DNA of 56,731 nucleotides, from positions 1-56,731 of the forward strand of contig NZ_STGJ01000021.1 of assembly GCF_004919095.1 (NCBI RefSeq), read 5' to 3'. The translations under genes and the position numbers were made by a program. Under the pieces are notes generated by a model. The model had not been told where the DNA came from and did not search any database. It saw only the letters and a program-made list of their open reading frames with translations. Each line of letters begins with the position of its first letter. Within the stretch, counting starts at the first letter, position 1. This DNA comes from Crenobacter intestini (GTDB lineage Bacteria; Pseudomonadota; Gammaproteobacteria; Burkholderiales; Chromobacteriaceae). Of this stretch, positions 34,425 through 45,197 are shown piece by piece.

Positions 34425-35390
34425 ATGTCCCACAGCGAACACCTGAGCTTCACCCCTGTCGACAACGAAAGGCTGGCCCGTCTGGCCGGCGTGCTCGACG
34501 AGAACATCAAGCAGATCGAAACCGGTCTGGACGTCACCATCACCCGCCGCGGCGAAGCGTTCCGCATCCAGGGCGAGCGCGCGCGCGACGCCGCCGACGC
34601 GCTGACCCGCCTCTACCTCCTGAGCGAAAAGCAGGAACTGTCGGTCGACGACGTGCAGCTGACGCTGGTCGAGATCCGCCAGCACCTGAACCGCACCGCC
34701 CTGGCCGACGCGCCGGTGCTGATCACCCGCCGCGGTGACCTCAAGGGGCGGACGCCGCGCCAGGCCGGCTATATCAAGGCCATCCTCGAACACGACATCA
34801 CCTTCGGCATCGGCCCTGCCGGCACCGGCAAGACCTACCTCGCGGTCGCCTGCGCGGTCGACGCGATGGAGCGCGACGCGGTCAAGCGCATCGTGCTGGT
34901 GCGCCCGGCGGTCGAGGCCGGCGAGAAGCTGGGCTTCCTGCCGGGGGACCTCGCGCAGAAGGTCGACCCCTACCTGCGCCCGCTGTACGACGCCCTCTAT
35001 GACCTGATGGGCTTCGACCGCGTCGCCAAGCTGTTCGAGAAGAACCTGATCGAGATCGCGCCGCTCGCCTACATGCGCGGGCGCACGCTGAACAACGCCT
35101 TCATCATCCTCGACGAGGCGCAGAACACCACGCCCGAGCAGATGAAGATGTTCCTCACCCGCATCGGCTTCGGCTCGAAGGCGGTGGTCACCGGCGACGT
35201 CACCCAGATCGACCTTGCCCGCCACCAGAAGAGCGGCCTCGTCGAGGTCGAGCGCATCCTCAACACGGTGCGCGGCATCCATTTCCACCACTTCCAGAGC
35301 GAAGACGTCGTGCGCCACCCGCTGGTGCAGAAGATCGTCGACGCCTACGACCGACACGCGACCGAACAAGATGAAAAAAGCCAAGCGTAA
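34425..35390 (+). CDS. ybeZ: PhoH-like ATPase (YbeZ)
   Basis: A 321-residue PhoH family protein. The Walker A motif is GPAGTGKT at about residues 130-137, and the Walker B region [10 protein letters not shown] lies near residue 228. YbeZ is an ATPase thought to work with the rRNA-maturation endonuclease YbeY. It lies 58 bp after miaB; a GGGGCCGCC/GGCGGCCCC hairpin in that gap (34390-34411) lacks a T tract and so is not a clear terminator. Its 3' end overlaps ybeY by 20 bp. Confidence 0.93.
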   Translation: MSHSEHLSFTPVDNERLARLAGVLDENIKQIETGLDVTITRRGEAFRIQGERARDAADALTRLYLLSEKQELSVDDVQLTLVEIRQHLNRTALADAPVLITRRGDLKGRTPRQAGYIKAILEHDITFGIGPAGTGKTYLAVACAVDAMERDAVKRIVLVRPAVEAGEKLGFLPGDLAQKVDPYLRPLYDALYDLMGFDRVAKLFEKNLIEIAPLAYMRGRTLNNAFIILDEAQNTTPEQMKMFLTRIGFGSKAVVTGDVTQIDLARHQKSGLVEVERILNTVRGIHFHHFQSEDVVRHPLVQKIVDAYDRHATEQDEKSQA

Positions 35391-35883
35391 CCCCCTGCTG
35401 GCGCGCCGCGCCGCGCGCCTGACCCTCGCCTACGACAACCGCAGCAGCGCGCAGGCACTGCCAAGCCGCGCGCTGTTCGAGCGCTGGGCGCGCGCCGCGC
35501 TGCAAGGCGGCGACGAGCGCGCCGAGATCAGCCTTAGCGTGGTCGATGCCGAAGAGGGCCGCGAGCTGAACGGCCAGTGGCGTGGCAAGGACTACGCGAC
35601 CAATGTACTGAGCTTCGCGCTGAACGAGGGCGAGCCCATCCCCGGCATGCCGCTGTGCGGCGACCTGGTGCTGTGCGCCGGGGTGGTCGAGCGCGAGGCG
35701 GCCGAGCAGGGCAAGCCGCTGGCCGCGCACTACGCGCACCTGACCGTGCACGGCATGCTGCACCTGCAGGGCTTCGACCACGAGGACGACCAGGAGGCCG
35801 ACACCATGGAGGCGCTGGAGACGCGCATCCTCGCCCGCCTGGGCTTCGCCGACCCCTACCAGGGCGAGAAGGGGAACGCCTGA
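35371..35883 (+). CDS. ybeY: Endoribonuclease YbeY (rRNA maturation factor)
   Basis: A 170-residue single-domain zinc endoribonuclease acting in 16S rRNA 3' maturation and ribosome quality control. The metal-binding motif is [11 protein letters not shown] near residues 128-138, matching the family H-x3-H-x5-H pattern. The N-terminal basic start MKKAKRN is preceded by the phoH tail, which it overlaps by 20 bp. The stop overlaps the corC start by 1 bp (TGATG). Close packing supports translational coupling within the operon. Confidence 0.93.
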   Translation: MKKAKRNPLLARRAARLTLAYDNRSSAQALPSRALFERWARAALQGGDERAEISLSVVDAEEGRELNGQWRGKDYATNVLSFALNEGEPIPGMPLCGDLVLCAGVVEREAAEQGKPLAAHYAHLTVHGMLHLQGFDHEDDQEADTMEALETRILARLGFADPYQGEKGNA

Positions 35884-36740
35884 TGGACGACGGCAAACCC
35901 ACGCCCAACTGGTTCGAACGCCTGCTCAACCGCTTCACCCACGAACCGGACGACCGCGAGGAGCTGCTCGCGCAACTGCGCGCGGCGTTCGAGCGCAACC
36001 TGATGGACGCCGACGCGCTGTCGATGATCGAGAGCGTGCTGGGTTTCGCCGAGCTGTCGGTGCGCGACGTGATGGTGCCGCGCAGCCAGATGGACGTGGT
36101 GCGCACCGACGAGCCGATCGAGCGCTTCCTGCCGATGGTGATCGACACCGCGCATTCGCGCTTTCCGGTGATCGATGGCGACAAGGACAATATCGTCGGC
36201 ATCCTGTTGGCCAAGGACCTGCTGCGCTACTTCCACGACCCGAAGAACTTCGACCTGCACGACTCGCTCAGGCAGGCGGTGTTCATCCCCGAGTCCAAGC
36301 CGCTGAACGTGCTGCTGCGCGACTTCAGGAACGCGCGCAACCATATGGCGATCGTGGTCGACGAGTACGGCAGCGTGTCCGGCCTCGTCACCATCGAGGA
36401 CGTGATCGAGCAGATCGTCGGCGACATCGACGACGAATACGACTTCGACGAGACCGAAGACAATATCGTGCCGATCCGCGGCAGCCGCTACCGCGTGAAG
36501 GCGACCACCGAGGTCGAGGACATCAACGCTTTCTTCGGCACCGACTTCGCCGACGAGGACGCCGACACCCTGGGCGGCCTGGTACTCGGCGCGATGGGCC
36601 ACGTGCCGCACCGCGGCGAGCGGGTGAGCCTCGGCCGGCTCGACGTGACGGTGCTGCGCGCCGACAGCCGTCGCCTGCACACGCTGATCGTCACCCCCAG
36701 GCGCGAGGCCGAGCCCCCCGCCCCCGAGCAGGACGCCTGA
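35883..36740 (+). CDS. corC: CorC/HlyC family protein (YbeX), two CBS domains
   Basis: A 285-residue cytosolic protein without the membrane domain of larger family members. Two CBS domains lie at about residues 60-190 (VRDVMVPRSQM starts the first; IVVDEYGSVSGLVTIED ends the second). A CorC_HlyC transporter-associated C-terminal domain follows. YbeX/CorC was named for magnesium/cobalt efflux, but recent work links YbeX to ribosome biogenesis, which suits this operon. The start overlaps the ybeY stop by 1 bp, and the stop overlaps the lnt start (TGATG). Confidence 0.92.
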   Translation: MDDGKPTPNWFERLLNRFTHEPDDREELLAQLRAAFERNLMDADALSMIESVLGFAELSVRDVMVPRSQMDVVRTDEPIERFLPMVIDTAHSRFPVIDGDKDNIVGILLAKDLLRYFHDPKNFDLHDSLRQAVFIPESKPLNVLLRDFRNARNHMAIVVDEYGSVSGLVTIEDVIEQIVGDIDDEYDFDETEDNIVPIRGSRYRVKATTEVEDINAFFGTDFADEDADTLGGLVLGAMGHVPHRGERVSLGRLDVTVLRADSRRLHTLIVTPRREAEPPAPEQDA

Positions 36741-38221
36741 TGCGAGCGCCGCTTTACTGGACGCTGGTGGTCGCCAGCGGCGCTGCCGTCTTGTTCGCGT
36801 TCGCGCCCTACCGCCTGTTCTGGCTGATGCCGCTGCTGCTGGCGGTGCCGCTCGCGCTGTCCGCGCGCGCAGGGGCCCGCCCCTTCCTGACCGGCTACCT
36901 GTGGGGCCTCGCCGCGTATACCGCGTGCTTCAACTGGATCTACCACAGCCTGCATACGGTAGCTGGCCTGCCGTCGTTGCCGGCGGCGGCGGCCACGCTG
37001 CTGCTGCCCGCCTACCTCGCGCTGTTCCCGGCCGCCGCCCTCGCGCTGACCCACCGCCTCGCGCGCGGGCGAGCGCTGCTTGCCCACCTCGTGCTGTTCC
37101 CGGCGTTGTGGACGCTGGCCGAATGGTTGAGAAGCTGGTTGTTGACCGGTTTTCCGTGGGGTGCGGTCGGCTACAGCCAGATCAACGAGAGCCCGCTCGC
37201 CGGCTACGCAGCCGTCGGCGGCATCCACGCGGTGACCTTCCTCGTCGCCCTCACCGCCGGCGTGCTCGCGCAACTGCCGCTGTCGAACACGCGCGCTAGG
37301 CTCGCCATGGCCGCGCTCGTTGCCGCGGCATGGGGCGGCGGCGCAGCCTTGAGCGGCATCAGCTGGACGCAGCCGGTCGGCACGCCGACCCGCGTCGCGC
37401 TGGCGCAGGGCAATATCCCGCAATCACTCAAGTGGAACCCCGACCTCCAGCAGCTGACGCTGGAACGCTACTTCCGCATGATCGCGACCGCGCGCGCCGA
37501 CCTGTTGATCCTGCCCGAGACGGCGATCCCGCTGTTCCTCGACGATTTGCCCTCCGGCGTGATCACCATGATCCAGCGTGAGGCGCACGCCAAGAAGATG
37601 GCGGTCGCCGTCGGCATCCCGCGCCGCACCGACGACGGCCAGGGCTATCTGAACGCGGTGGTTGCCTTCAGCGACGAGCGCCTGCCCTACTACGCGAAGG
37701 ACCACCTGGTCCCGTTCGGCGAGTTCATCCCGCTGCCCTCGCTGATCGGCTGGATCTACCGCTACATGGACATGCCGCTGTCAGGCTTCAGCCGCGGCGG
37801 CAGCGCGCAGGCGCCGCTCGCGCTGGCCGGCCAGCAGGTCGCGTTCAACGTCTGCTATGAAGACAGCTTCGGCGAGGAACTGATCGGTCCGGCGCGCGAC
37901 GCGACCCTGCTCGCCAACGTCAGCAACCTCGCGTGGTTCGGCGACAGCGTCGCCATGGACCAGCACCTGCAGCTGTCACAAGCCCGCTCGCTCGAGACCG
38001 GCCGGCCGATGCTGCGCTCGACCAATACCGGGATGACGGCGCTTATCGAGGCGGACGGCACCGTCAAGGCGCTCGCCGCGCCGAACACCACGCAGGTGCT
38101 GAACGTCGAAGTGACCGGCCGCAGCGGGCTGACCCCGTATATGCGCACGGGCAACCTGCCCATGCTGCTGCTGTGCGTCCTGCTGCTGGTGGCGGGCAGC
38201 CTGTTGGCGCGCCGGCGCTGA
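36740..38221 (+). CDS. lnt: Apolipoprotein N-acyltransferase
   Basis: A 493-residue inner-membrane enzyme that adds the third acyl chain to the N-terminal cysteine of lipoproteins. Six to seven membrane helices cover the first ~205 residues, then a periplasmic nitrilase-like domain with the catalytic triad E260 (LPETAIPLF), K320 (YYAKDHLVPFG) and C372 (NVCYED), then a final membrane helix. All three triad residues are intact. It is the last gene of the miaB operon. The M30-like lipoprotein in this window would be one of its many substrates. Confidence 0.94.
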   Translation: MRAPLYWTLVVASGAAVLFAFAPYRLFWLMPLLLAVPLALSARAGARPFLTGYLWGLAAYTACFNWIYHSLHTVAGLPSLPAAAATLLLPAYLALFPAAALALTHRLARGRALLAHLVLFPALWTLAEWLRSWLLTGFPWGAVGYSQINESPLAGYAAVGGIHAVTFLVALTAGVLAQLPLSNTRARLAMAALVAAAWGGGAALSGISWTQPVGTPTRVALAQGNIPQSLKWNPDLQQLTLERYFRMIATARADLLILPETAIPLFLDDLPSGVITMIQREAHAKKMAVAVGIPRRTDDGQGYLNAVVAFSDERLPYYAKDHLVPFGEFIPLPSLIGWIYRYMDMPLSGFSRGGSAQAPLALAGQQVAFNVCYEDSFGEELIGPARDATLLANVSNLAWFGDSVAMDQHLQLSQARSLETGRPMLRSTNTGMTALIEADGTVKALAAPNTTQVLNVEVTGRSGLTPYMRTGNLPMLLLCVLLLVAGSLLARRR

Positions 38222-38224
38222 ATG

Positions 38225-38250
38225 AAAAAAGGGCCGGCATGCGCCGGCCC
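38225..38250 (-). terminator. Rho-independent terminator after mmsA
   Basis: Minus-strand stem GGGCCGGC / GCCGGCCC followed by TTTTTT. It lies 21 bp after the mmsA stop and just after the convergent lnt stop; it may also stop lnt transcripts weakly. Confidence 0.8.
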
Positions 38251-38271
38251 CACCTCCCCACGAGTCAACCC

Positions 38272-39759
38272 TTACTTCATCGTCGGCATCACGAACTCGG
38301 CGTCCAGCCGCTCGGGCCAGCGGCTGGTGATCGTCTTCATCCGCGTGTAGAAGCGCACGCCTTCCGGGCCGTGCATGTGGTGGTCGCCGAACAGCGACGC
38401 CTTCCAGCCGCCAAAGCTGTGGAACGCCATCGGCACCGGGATCGGCACGTTGACGCCGACCATGCCGACCTGGATGCGGTGGCTGAATTCGCGCGCCGCA
38501 GCGCCGGAACGGGTGAAGATGCTGGTGCCGTTCGCGTACGGGTGCGCGTTGATCAGCGCGACGGCGCTCTCGAAGTCCGGCACACGCACCACGGCGAGCA
38601 CCGGCCCGAAAATCTCCTCGCGGTAGATGGTCATCTCGGGCGTCACCTGGTCGAACAGGCAGGGGCCGAGGAAGAAGCCGCTCTCGTAGCCCGGGTGGCG
38701 GTAGCCGCGGCCGTCGACCACCAGCCTGGCGCCCTCGGCGACGCCGGTGTCGACGTAGCCCTTCACCTTGTCGCGGTGCACGCGGGTCACCAGCGGCCCC
38801 ATTTCCGCCTCGCCGTCCGCGCCGACGCCGATCTTCAGCGTCTTCGCGCGCGCGGCCAGCTTGTCGACCAGCGCGTCGGCGATGTCACCGACCGCGACCG
38901 CGACCGAAATCGCCATGCAGCGCTCGCCGGCCGAGCCGAAGGCGGCGCCGGTCAGCGCCTCGACCGTGCCGTCGAGGTCGGCGTCCGGCATTACCACCAG
39001 GTGGTTCTTGGCGCCGCCCAGCGCCTGCACGCGCTTGCCGTGGCGCGCGCCGGTCTCGTAGATGTACTGCGCGATCGGCGTCGAGCCGACGAAACTCACC
39101 GCCGACACGTCCGGGTGGGTCAGCAGGGTGTCGACCGCCTCCTTGTCGCCGTGCACCACGTTGAATACGCCATCCGGCAAGCCGGCCTGCTTGAGCAGCT
39201 CGGCGAGCAGCAGCGCGGCCGACGGATCACGCTCGGACGGCTTGAGGATGAAGGTGTTGCCGCAGGCGATCGCCACCGGGAACATCCACAGCGGCACCAT
39301 CGCCGGGAAGTTGAACGGGGTGATGCCGGCGACCACGCCCAGCGGCTGGCGCATCGAATGGCTGTCGATGCCGCCTCCGACCTGCTCGGTGAACTCGCCC
39401 TTGAGCAGTTGCGGGATGCCGCAGGCGAATTCGACGACCTCGAGGCCGCGGGTGACTTCGCCCATCGCGTCGGACACCACCTTGCCGTGCTCGGACGAGA
39501 TCAGCTCGGCGAGCTTGCGCTGGTTGGCTTCAAGCAGTTCCTTGAACTTGAACATCACGCGGGCGCGGCGCAGCGGCGAGGTGTCGGCCCACGCCGGGAA
39601 CGCGGCACGCGCGGCGGCGACCGCGGCGTTGACGTCGGCCCGGTCGGCCAGCGCGACGCGGGCGACCACTTCGCCCAGCGCCGGGTTGTACACGTCGGCG
39701 CTGCGGCCGCCCTGGCCGGCGACGCTCTGCCCGCCGATGAAATGCTGGATATGCTGCAT
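38272..39759 (-). CDS. mmsA: CoA-acylating methylmalonate/malonate-semialdehyde dehydrogenase
   Basis: A 495-residue aldehyde dehydrogenase superfamily member. The catalytic cysteine is about C281 in GSAGERCMA, the context specific to CoA-acylating MMSDH enzymes. The N-terminal HFIGGQSV and the [14 protein letters not shown] segment also fit this subgroup. It converts methylmalonate or malonate semialdehyde to propionyl- or acetyl-CoA. It lies 13 bp after the omega-aminotransferase stop, so the pair can take beta-alanine to acetyl-CoA. The start was set at MQHIQHF, with AGGA upstream. Confidence 0.9.
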   Translation of the reverse strand: MQHIQHFIGGQSVAGQGGRSADVYNPALGEVVARVALADRADVNAAVAAARAAFPAWADTSPLRRARVMFKFKELLEANQRKLAELISSEHGKVVSDAMGEVTRGLEVVEFACGIPQLLKGEFTEQVGGGIDSHSMRQPLGVVAGITPFNFPAMVPLWMFPVAIACGNTFILKPSERDPSAALLLAELLKQAGLPDGVFNVVHGDKEAVDTLLTHPDVSAVSFVGSTPIAQYIYETGARHGKRVQALGGAKNHLVVMPDADLDGTVEALTGAAFGSAGERCMAISVAVAVGDIADALVDKLAARAKTLKIGVGADGEAEMGPLVTRVHRDKVKGYVDTGVAEGARLVVDGRGYRHPGYESGFFLGPCLFDQVTPEMTIYREEIFGPVLAVVRVPDFESAVALINAHPYANGTSIFTRSGAAAREFSHRIQVGMVGVNVPIPVPMAFHSFGGWKASLFGDHHMHGPEGVRFYTRMKTITSRWPERLDAEFVMPTMK

Positions 39760-39772
39760 CTTGTGGTCCTGT

Positions 39773-41089
39773 TTATTCGGTTTCACGGATGGCTTCGCCG
39801 ATCACGGCGAACAGTCGGTCGATCTCTTGCTCTTCGATGATCAGGGGCGGCGAGCAGGCGATGATGTCGCCGGTAAAGCGCACCAGCACGCCCTTCTCCC
39901 AGCACTTGAGGAACACGTCGAAGCCGCGCTGGCCGGCCGCGCCCGGCCGGCTGTCCAGCTCAATGCCGGCGACCAGGCCCAGGTTGCGGATGTCCTTGAC
40001 GTGGCGCTCGCCGCGCAGGGCGTGTGCCTTCTCCTCGAAGCGCGACGCGAACGCGGCCGCACGACCAAACAGGTCTTCGTCACGGTACAGGTTAAGCGTC
40101 GCGATCGCCGCCGCGCAGGCGAGCGGGTGCGCCGAATAGGTGTAGCCGTGCGGGAACTCGATCATCCGCTCGCCGGCGGCAGCCATGAACGCGTCGTGGA
40201 TCTCGGGCTTGACCAGCACCGCGCCCATCGGCACCACGCCGTTGGACAGGCCTTTGGCGCAGGTCAGGATGTCGGGCAGCACGTCGAAGCGGTTGGCCGC
40301 CCAGTCGGCGCCCAGACGGCCGAAACCGGTGATCACCTCGTCGAAGATCAGCAGGATGCCGTATTTGTCGCAGATCTCGCGCAGGCGCTTGAGGTAACCC
40401 TTGGGCGGGATCAGCACGCCGGTCGAGCCGGCCATCGGCTCGACGATCACCGCGGCGATGGTCGACGGGTCGTGCAGGGTGGTGATGCGCGCTTCCAGTT
40501 CGTCGGCAAGCTCGGCGCCGAATTCCGGTTCGCCGCGGCTGAACGCGTTGCGGGCGAGGTCGTGCGTGCTCTTCAGGTGGTCGGTCGCCGTGAGTGTCAC
40601 CGGGAACAGCTTGCGGTTGCCGGCGATGCCGCCGACCGAGATGCCGCCGAAGTTCACGCCGTGGTAGCCGCGCTCGCGGCCGACCAGCTTGACGCGCGCC
40701 GCATCGCCGCGCACGCGGTGGTAGGCGATCGCCATCTTCAGCGCGGTGTCGGCCGCCTCGGAGCCCGAGTTCACGAAGAACACCTTGCCCAGCCCCTTGG
40801 GGGCCATCGCGGCGAGTTGCTCGGCCGCCTCGAAGGCGAGCGGATGGCCAAGCTGGAAGGGCGGCGCGTAGTCGAGCGTCGCCGCCTGGCGCTGGATCGC
40901 CTCGACGATGGGCTTGCGGTTATGCCCTGCGTTCACGCACCACAGGCCGGCGCTGCCGTCGAGGATGTCGCGGCCGGCGTCGTCCTTGTAGTACATGCCG
41001 TCGGCGCTCACCAGCATCCGCGGCGCCGACTTGAATTGCCGGTTGGCGGTGAACGGCATCCAGTAAGCCTGCATGGTCTCCTGCTTCAT
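39773..41089 (-). CDS. Omega-amino acid--pyruvate aminotransferase (beta-alanine type)
   Basis: A 438-residue class III PLP aminotransferase. The PLP lysine is about K279 in CAKGLSNG. The N-terminus [24 protein letters not shown] and the [10 protein letters not shown] phosphate-cup region are typical of beta-alanine:pyruvate transaminases. The likely reaction is beta-alanine plus pyruvate to malonate semialdehyde plus alanine; other omega-amino acids are possible. It has a strong AAGGAG ribosome-binding site and heads a two-gene operon with mmsA. The divergent MocR-type gene is its probable regulator. Confidence 0.87.
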   Translation of the reverse strand: MKQETMQAYWMPFTANRQFKSAPRMLVSADGMYYKDDAGRDILDGSAGLWCVNAGHNRKPIVEAIQRQAATLDYAPPFQLGHPLAFEAAEQLAAMAPKGLGKVFFVNSGSEAADTALKMAIAYHRVRGDAARVKLVGRERGYHGVNFGGISVGGIAGNRKLFPVTLTATDHLKSTHDLARNAFSRGEPEFGAELADELEARITTLHDPSTIAAVIVEPMAGSTGVLIPPKGYLKRLREICDKYGILLIFDEVITGFGRLGADWAANRFDVLPDILTCAKGLSNGVVPMGAVLVKPEIHDAFMAAAGERMIEFPHGYTYSAHPLACAAAIATLNLYRDEDLFGRAAAFASRFEEKAHALRGERHVKDIRNLGLVAGIELDSRPGAAGQRGFDVFLKCWEKGVLVRFTGDIIACSPPLIIEEQEIDRLFAVIGEAIRETE

Positions 41090-41127
41090 CTTTGTTCTCC
41101 TTGTCGGCACCGTTGTGCCCTGCGCTG

Positions 41128-41154
41128 AATGTAGCCAGCGCGGCTGGCAGACAA
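41128..41154 (-). promoter_or_regulatory. Candidate aminotransferase-mmsA promoter with palindromic spacer
   Basis: Minus-strand -35 TTGTCT (41149-41154) and -10 TACATT (41128-41133) are separated by 15 bp. That short spacer is exactly the palindrome GCCAGC-GCG-GCTGGC (41134-41148). A short spacer with a palindrome suggests a promoter needing an activator or blocked by a repressor. Confidence 0.4.
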
Positions 41155-41181
41155 CAGCGACAGTTGGAAGGAAGAATGCAT

Positions 41182-41221
41182 GGCCGTACAGATTAAATAC
41201 CTGCACGGTTGACGTACGGCC
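41182..41221. promoter_or_regulatory. Inverted repeat, candidate MocR operator
   Basis: GGCCGTAC (41182-41189) and GTACGGCC (41214-41221) are perfect inverted 8-bp arms, centres 32 bp (about three helical turns) apart. They lie between the divergent aminotransferase and MocR genes. Same-face half-sites fit a dimeric MocR regulator. Confidence 0.45.
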
Positions 41222-41283
41222 GGCGCTGGAAGCGGATCAATTGGCCATGTATGCTGGGCAATTATCAGATTGACCGACAAGCC

Positions 41284-42672
41284 ATGCCGGAACACGCACA
41301 ATCGACCAGTACAGTCGCGCTCGCCGAGCAGTTGGCGGCAGAAATTACCCGCCGCATCGAGAGCGGCGGCCTGCGCCCCGGCGAGCGGCTGCCTTCGGTG
41401 CGCGAGGCGGCGCGCAGCCGCGGCATTAGCACCTTCACGGTCAGCGACGCCTACCAGCGCCTGACCACACGCGGCTTGCTGGTCGCCCGCCGCGGCGCCG
41501 GCTATTTCGTCGCGCCGCCGCTAGGCCGGCCCCGCGAGGCACTACCGGCGCTGTCGACCCTGCCGATCGACGACGACTGGCTGCTCAGCCGCATCTACCA
41601 GCGCGACCCGTCCATCCTGTACGCCGGCTGCGGCTGGTTGCCTGACCATTGGTACGACCGCGACGCCAATAGCGCGGCGATGCGCAGCATCGCCCGCCGC
41701 AAGGCCCCCTTCCACCCCTACGGCGACCCGCAGGGTTACGAGCCGCTGCGCAGGGAGATCGCGCGCGGCCTCTGCACGCAGCACCTGCATGTCGGTGCCG
41801 ACCAGGTGTTGATGACGCAGGGCGCGAGCAAGGCGCTCGACATGGTCGCCTGCACGCTCGCCGAACCGGGCGACACCGTACTGATCGACGAACCGGGCTA
41901 CTGCAACCTGATTTCCTGCCTGCGCCTGCGCGGCTTCAAGCCGGTAGGCGTGCCGTGGAACGCCGACGGGCCCGACTGCGAACGCCTGGCAACCCTGCTC
42001 GCGCAACATAAGCCGCGGCTCTTCTTCAGCAACCCGCTGCTGAACAACCCGAGCGGTGCCAGCTACACGCTGTCAACCGCCTACCGGGTGATGAAGCTGC
42101 TGGACGACGCGGGGTGTACCCTAGTCGAGGATAACGTCGCACAGCCCTTCCACCCGGCACCGCCGCCACCGTTGTGCTCGCTGGGTGGCGCGGAACGGCA
42201 TGTATATATCGGCAGCTTCTCCAAATCGCTCGCGCCGGGCCTGCGCGTGGGCTACGTGGTCGCCAGCCATGAAAGGATAGAGCGGCTGCTGCGCTACAAG
42301 ATGATCACCGGCCTGACCACACCGGTCCTCAACGAGATGCTCGCGATGGAACTGGCTGAAGCGGCCGGCAGCCGCCGCCAGCTGAATGAAGCGCGCGAGG
42401 CGCTGCAGGAGGCACAGTATGTGTGCCAGCAACGCTTCGAAGCGGCGGGGTGGACGCTGTTCGCCCGTCCCGCGCACGGGCTCTTCCTGCTCGCCCGCCC
42501 GCCGCACGCCGCACCGGTACTCGCCGAACAGGCGCGCGACGCCGGCATCGTCCTCGCGCCGGGCAGGCTGTTTTCCTGCGACGGCAGCCACGCCGACTGG
42601 TGGCGCTTCAACGTCGCTTACAGCCGCAACAGCCGCTTGTGGGACTTCCTCGGCACGCTGCGCCACAAATGA
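41284..42672 (+). CDS. MocR-type transcriptional regulator (GntR DNA-binding plus aminotransferase domain)
   Basis: A 462-residue fusion. The N-terminal GntR winged helix (about residues 10-75) shows RIESGGLRPGERLPSVREAA and TVSDAYQRLTTRGLLVARRG. The C-terminal part is a class I aminotransferase-like domain with PLP lysine about K314 in GSFSKSLAPG. MocR proteins sense PLP-bound amines or amino acids. It is divergent from the omega-aminotransferase-mmsA pair and is the probable sensor for their substrate. The start was set at MPEHAQS, where the DNA-binding domain begins; the upstream frame is non-coding. It ends at a strong hairpin. Confidence 0.88.
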   Translation: MPEHAQSTSTVALAEQLAAEITRRIESGGLRPGERLPSVREAARSRGISTFTVSDAYQRLTTRGLLVARRGAGYFVAPPLGRPREALPALSTLPIDDDWLLSRIYQRDPSILYAGCGWLPDHWYDRDANSAAMRSIARRKAPFHPYGDPQGYEPLRREIARGLCTQHLHVGADQVLMTQGASKALDMVACTLAEPGDTVLIDEPGYCNLISCLRLRGFKPVGVPWNADGPDCERLATLLAQHKPRLFFSNPLLNNPSGASYTLSTAYRVMKLLDDAGCTLVEDNVAQPFHPAPPPPLCSLGGAERHVYIGSFSKSLAPGLRVGYVVASHERIERLLRYKMITGLTTPVLNEMLAMELAEAAGSRRQLNEAREALQEAQYVCQQRFEAAGWTLFARPAHGLFLLARPPHAAPVLAEQARDAGIVLAPGRLFSCDGSHADWWRFNVAYSRNSRLWDFLGTLRHK

Positions 42673-42676
42673 AAAA

Positions 42677-42701
42677 GGCCACCCCTAGGGGTGGCCTTTT
42701 T
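42677..42701. terminator. Bidirectional terminator between the MocR gene and rplQ
   Basis: Palindrome GGCCACCCCTAGGGGTGGCC (42677-42696), A-run on the left and TTTTT on the right. It ends the MocR transcript and, from the other side, the alpha ribosomal operon. Confidence 0.88.
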
Positions 42702-42722
42702 GCCAGGGCTTGCGCCCTCCGA

Positions 42723-43115
42723 TTACTCGGCTTCGTCAACGACGACGGCTTCGCCTTCCGGACGGTCCAGCAGCTCAACCAGAGCCATCGGGGCGTTGTC
42801 GCCCTTGCGGAAACCGTACTTCAGGATGCGAACATAACCGCCGTTGCGGGTAGCGTAACGCTGACCCAGCACGTCGAACAGTTTGACCACGATTTCGCGG
42901 TCGCGGGTGCGATCGAAGGCCAGACGACGGTTGGCCAGCGACGGCTTCTTGCCGAGGGTGATCAGCGGCTCGGCTACACGACGCAGCTCCTTGGCTTTCG
43001 GCAGCGTGGTCACGATCACTTCGTGACGCAGCAGCGAGTTCGCCATGTTGCGGAGCATCGCCAGACGATGGCTGGTCGTGCGGTTCAGTTTACGATTGCT
43101 ATAACGATGACGCAT
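42723..43115 (-). CDS. rplQ: 50S ribosomal protein L17
   Basis: A 130-residue L17, starting [17 protein letters not shown] as in other bacteria, with the GGYVRILK segment near the C-terminus of the domain and an acidic tail. It is the last gene of the alpha operon, 24 bp after rpoA, and is followed by a strong terminator. Confidence 0.97.
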   Translation of the reverse strand: MRHRYSNRKLNRTTSHRLAMLRNMANSLLRHEVIVTTLPKAKELRRVAEPLITLGKKPSLANRRLAFDRTRDREIVVKLFDVLGQRYATRNGGYVRILKYGFRKGDNAPMALVELLDRPEGEAVVVDEAE

Positions 43116-43139
43116 TCTTTTGTCCTTTTATCCCGTAGC

Positions 43140-44123
43140 TTACGGTTTTTCCAGACCTGCCGGCGGCCAGTTCTCAAGCTTCATGCCGAGCGTCAGACCC
43201 TTGGAGGCGAGAACTTCCTTGATCTCATTCAGCGACTTGCGGCCGAGGTTCGGAGTCTTCAGAAGCTCGGTTTCGGTGCGCTGGATCAGATCGCCGATGT
43301 AATAAATGTTCTCGGCCTTCAGGCAGTTCGCGGAGCGAACCGTCAGTTCGAGATCGTCGACCGGGCGCAGCAGGATCGGATCGATCGGCGGCTGCTTCTC
43401 TTCGATGACTTCGACCGTCGTGCCCTGGAGATCGGCAAAAATGGACAGCTGGTCAATCAGGATGCGTGCGGCGGCACGAACAGCCTCTTCAGGCTCGATC
43501 ACGCCGTTGGTCTCGATATCCAGAACCAGGCGGTCGAGGTCGGTACGCTGCTCAACGCGTGCGCTTTCGACAGCAAAGCTTACACGGTTGATCGGCGAGA
43601 ACGACGCGTCGAGCTGGATGGTACCGATCGCACGGTTATCTTCGCTGTTGACACGGGCGGATACCGGCTGGTAACCGCGGCCCGTTTCGACCTTGATCTC
43701 CATCTCGACCTTGCCGCCTGCCGACAGGTGGCAGATGACATGGTCGGGGTTGACCACTTCCACATCGTGCGGAAGATCGATATCGCTGGCCAGGACTGCG
43801 CCCTCACCCTCTTTCTTGAGGGTCAGCACGACGCTGTCACGACCATGCAGCTTAAGCACTACGCCCTTGAGGTTCAGGAGAATGTCGACGACATCCTCCC
43901 GAACACCGTCAAGTGCGGAATACTCATGCAAAACGCCAGCGATGGTCACTTCGGTCGGAGCAAAGCCCGGCATCGAGGACAGCAGGATACGGCGCAGCGC
44001 ATTACCCAGGGTATGCGCGTAACCACGCTCGAACGGCTCCATGGAGACATGGGCGTGCGTGGCGCTTACCGGCTGCACGTCGATCAGACGGGGTTTAAGA
44101 AATTCCGAAGCGCTGTTTTGCAT
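43140..44123 (-). CDS. rpoA: DNA-directed RNA polymerase subunit alpha
   Basis: A 327-residue alpha subunit. The N-terminal domain (about residues 1-230) has the assembly segments [18 protein letters not shown] and [11 protein letters not shown]. The C-terminal domain (about 245-327) has the DNA- and activator-contacting segment [11 protein letters not shown] and [14 protein letters not shown]. The start was set at the second ATG (MQNSASEF): AGAGGA sits 6 bp before it but directly against the ATG two codons upstream. It lies between rpsD and rplQ, the usual order. Confidence 0.97.
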   Translation of the reverse strand: MQNSASEFLKPRLIDVQPVSATHAHVSMEPFERGYAHTLGNALRRILLSSMPGFAPTEVTIAGVLHEYSALDGVREDVVDILLNLKGVVLKLHGRDSVVLTLKKEGEGAVLASDIDLPHDVEVVNPDHVICHLSAGGKVEMEIKVETGRGYQPVSARVNSEDNRAIGTIQLDASFSPINRVSFAVESARVEQRTDLDRLVLDIETNGVIEPEEAVRAAARILIDQLSIFADLQGTTVEVIEEKQPPIDPILLRPVDDLELTVRSANCLKAENIYYIGDLIQRTETELLKTPNLGRKSLNEIKEVLASKGLTLGMKLENWPPAGLEKP

Positions 44124-44144
44124 AGACATTCCTCTGGCTAGCGA

Positions 44145-44765
44145 TTACTTGGAATAGAATTCCACAACCAGCTGTTCGTTGATGTCGCTCGACAGCTCGG
44201 AACGCTCCGGAACGGACTTGAAGACGCTTTCCATCTTCTTGGCGTCAACGGACACCCAGGCCGGCAGACCGATTTGCTCGGCCAGCGCCAGAGCTTCCTG
44301 GATACGAACCTGCTTCTTGCTCTTTTCGCGGATGGCGACCACGTCACCGGCTTTCACCTGGTAGGACGGGATGTTCACGGTCTTGCCATTGACTGTAACC
44401 GCCTTGTGGCTGACCAGCTGACGCGCTTCTGCACGGGTCGAACCGAAACCTACGCGGTACACCACGTTGTCCAGACGGGACTCGAGGAGTTGCAGCAGGT
44501 TTTCGCCGGTCGAACCCTTCAGGCGGGCAGCTTCAGCGAAGTAGTTGCGGAACTGACGCTCCAGCACGCCGTAGATGCGGCGGATTTTCTGCTTTTCGCG
44601 CAGCTGGGAACCATAGTCCGACAGACGCGGCTTGCGGGCACCATGCTGGCCCGGCGGCGTGTCGAGTTTGCACTTGGAGTCCAGCGCACGACGCGCGCTC
44701 TTCAGGAAGAGATCGGTGCCTTCGCGGCGCGCAAGTTTACATTTGGGGCCGATATAACGTGCCAT
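44145..44765 (-). CDS. rpsD: 30S ribosomal protein S4
   Basis: A 206-residue S4, the same length as in E. coli. The N-terminal [20 protein letters not shown] and the S4 RNA-binding domain (about residues 95-160, [14 protein letters not shown]) are clear. In many bacteria S4 represses translation of its own alpha operon. The hairpin-rich leader before rpmJ is where such control might act here. Confidence 0.97.
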   Translation of the reverse strand: MARYIGPKCKLARREGTDLFLKSARRALDSKCKLDTPPGQHGARKPRLSDYGSQLREKQKIRRIYGVLERQFRNYFAEAARLKGSTGENLLQLLESRLDNVVYRVGFGSTRAEARQLVSHKAVTVNGKTVNIPSYQVKAGDVVAIREKSKKQVRIQEALALAEQIGLPAWVSVDAKKMESVFKSVPERSELSSDINEQLVVEFYSK

Positions 44766-44783
44766 CTTCTCAAAATCTCCGAA

Positions 44784-45179
<396 letters not shown>

Positions 45180-45197
45180 TATCAGAGATCCTTAAAA

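Noticed and set aside
39062-41128. A 688-codon open frame on the plus strand
   Set aside because: It lies antisense across the aminotransferase and mmsA genes, has low-complexity Ala/Arg/His composition and no recognisable domain. It is a shadow of high-GC codon bias.
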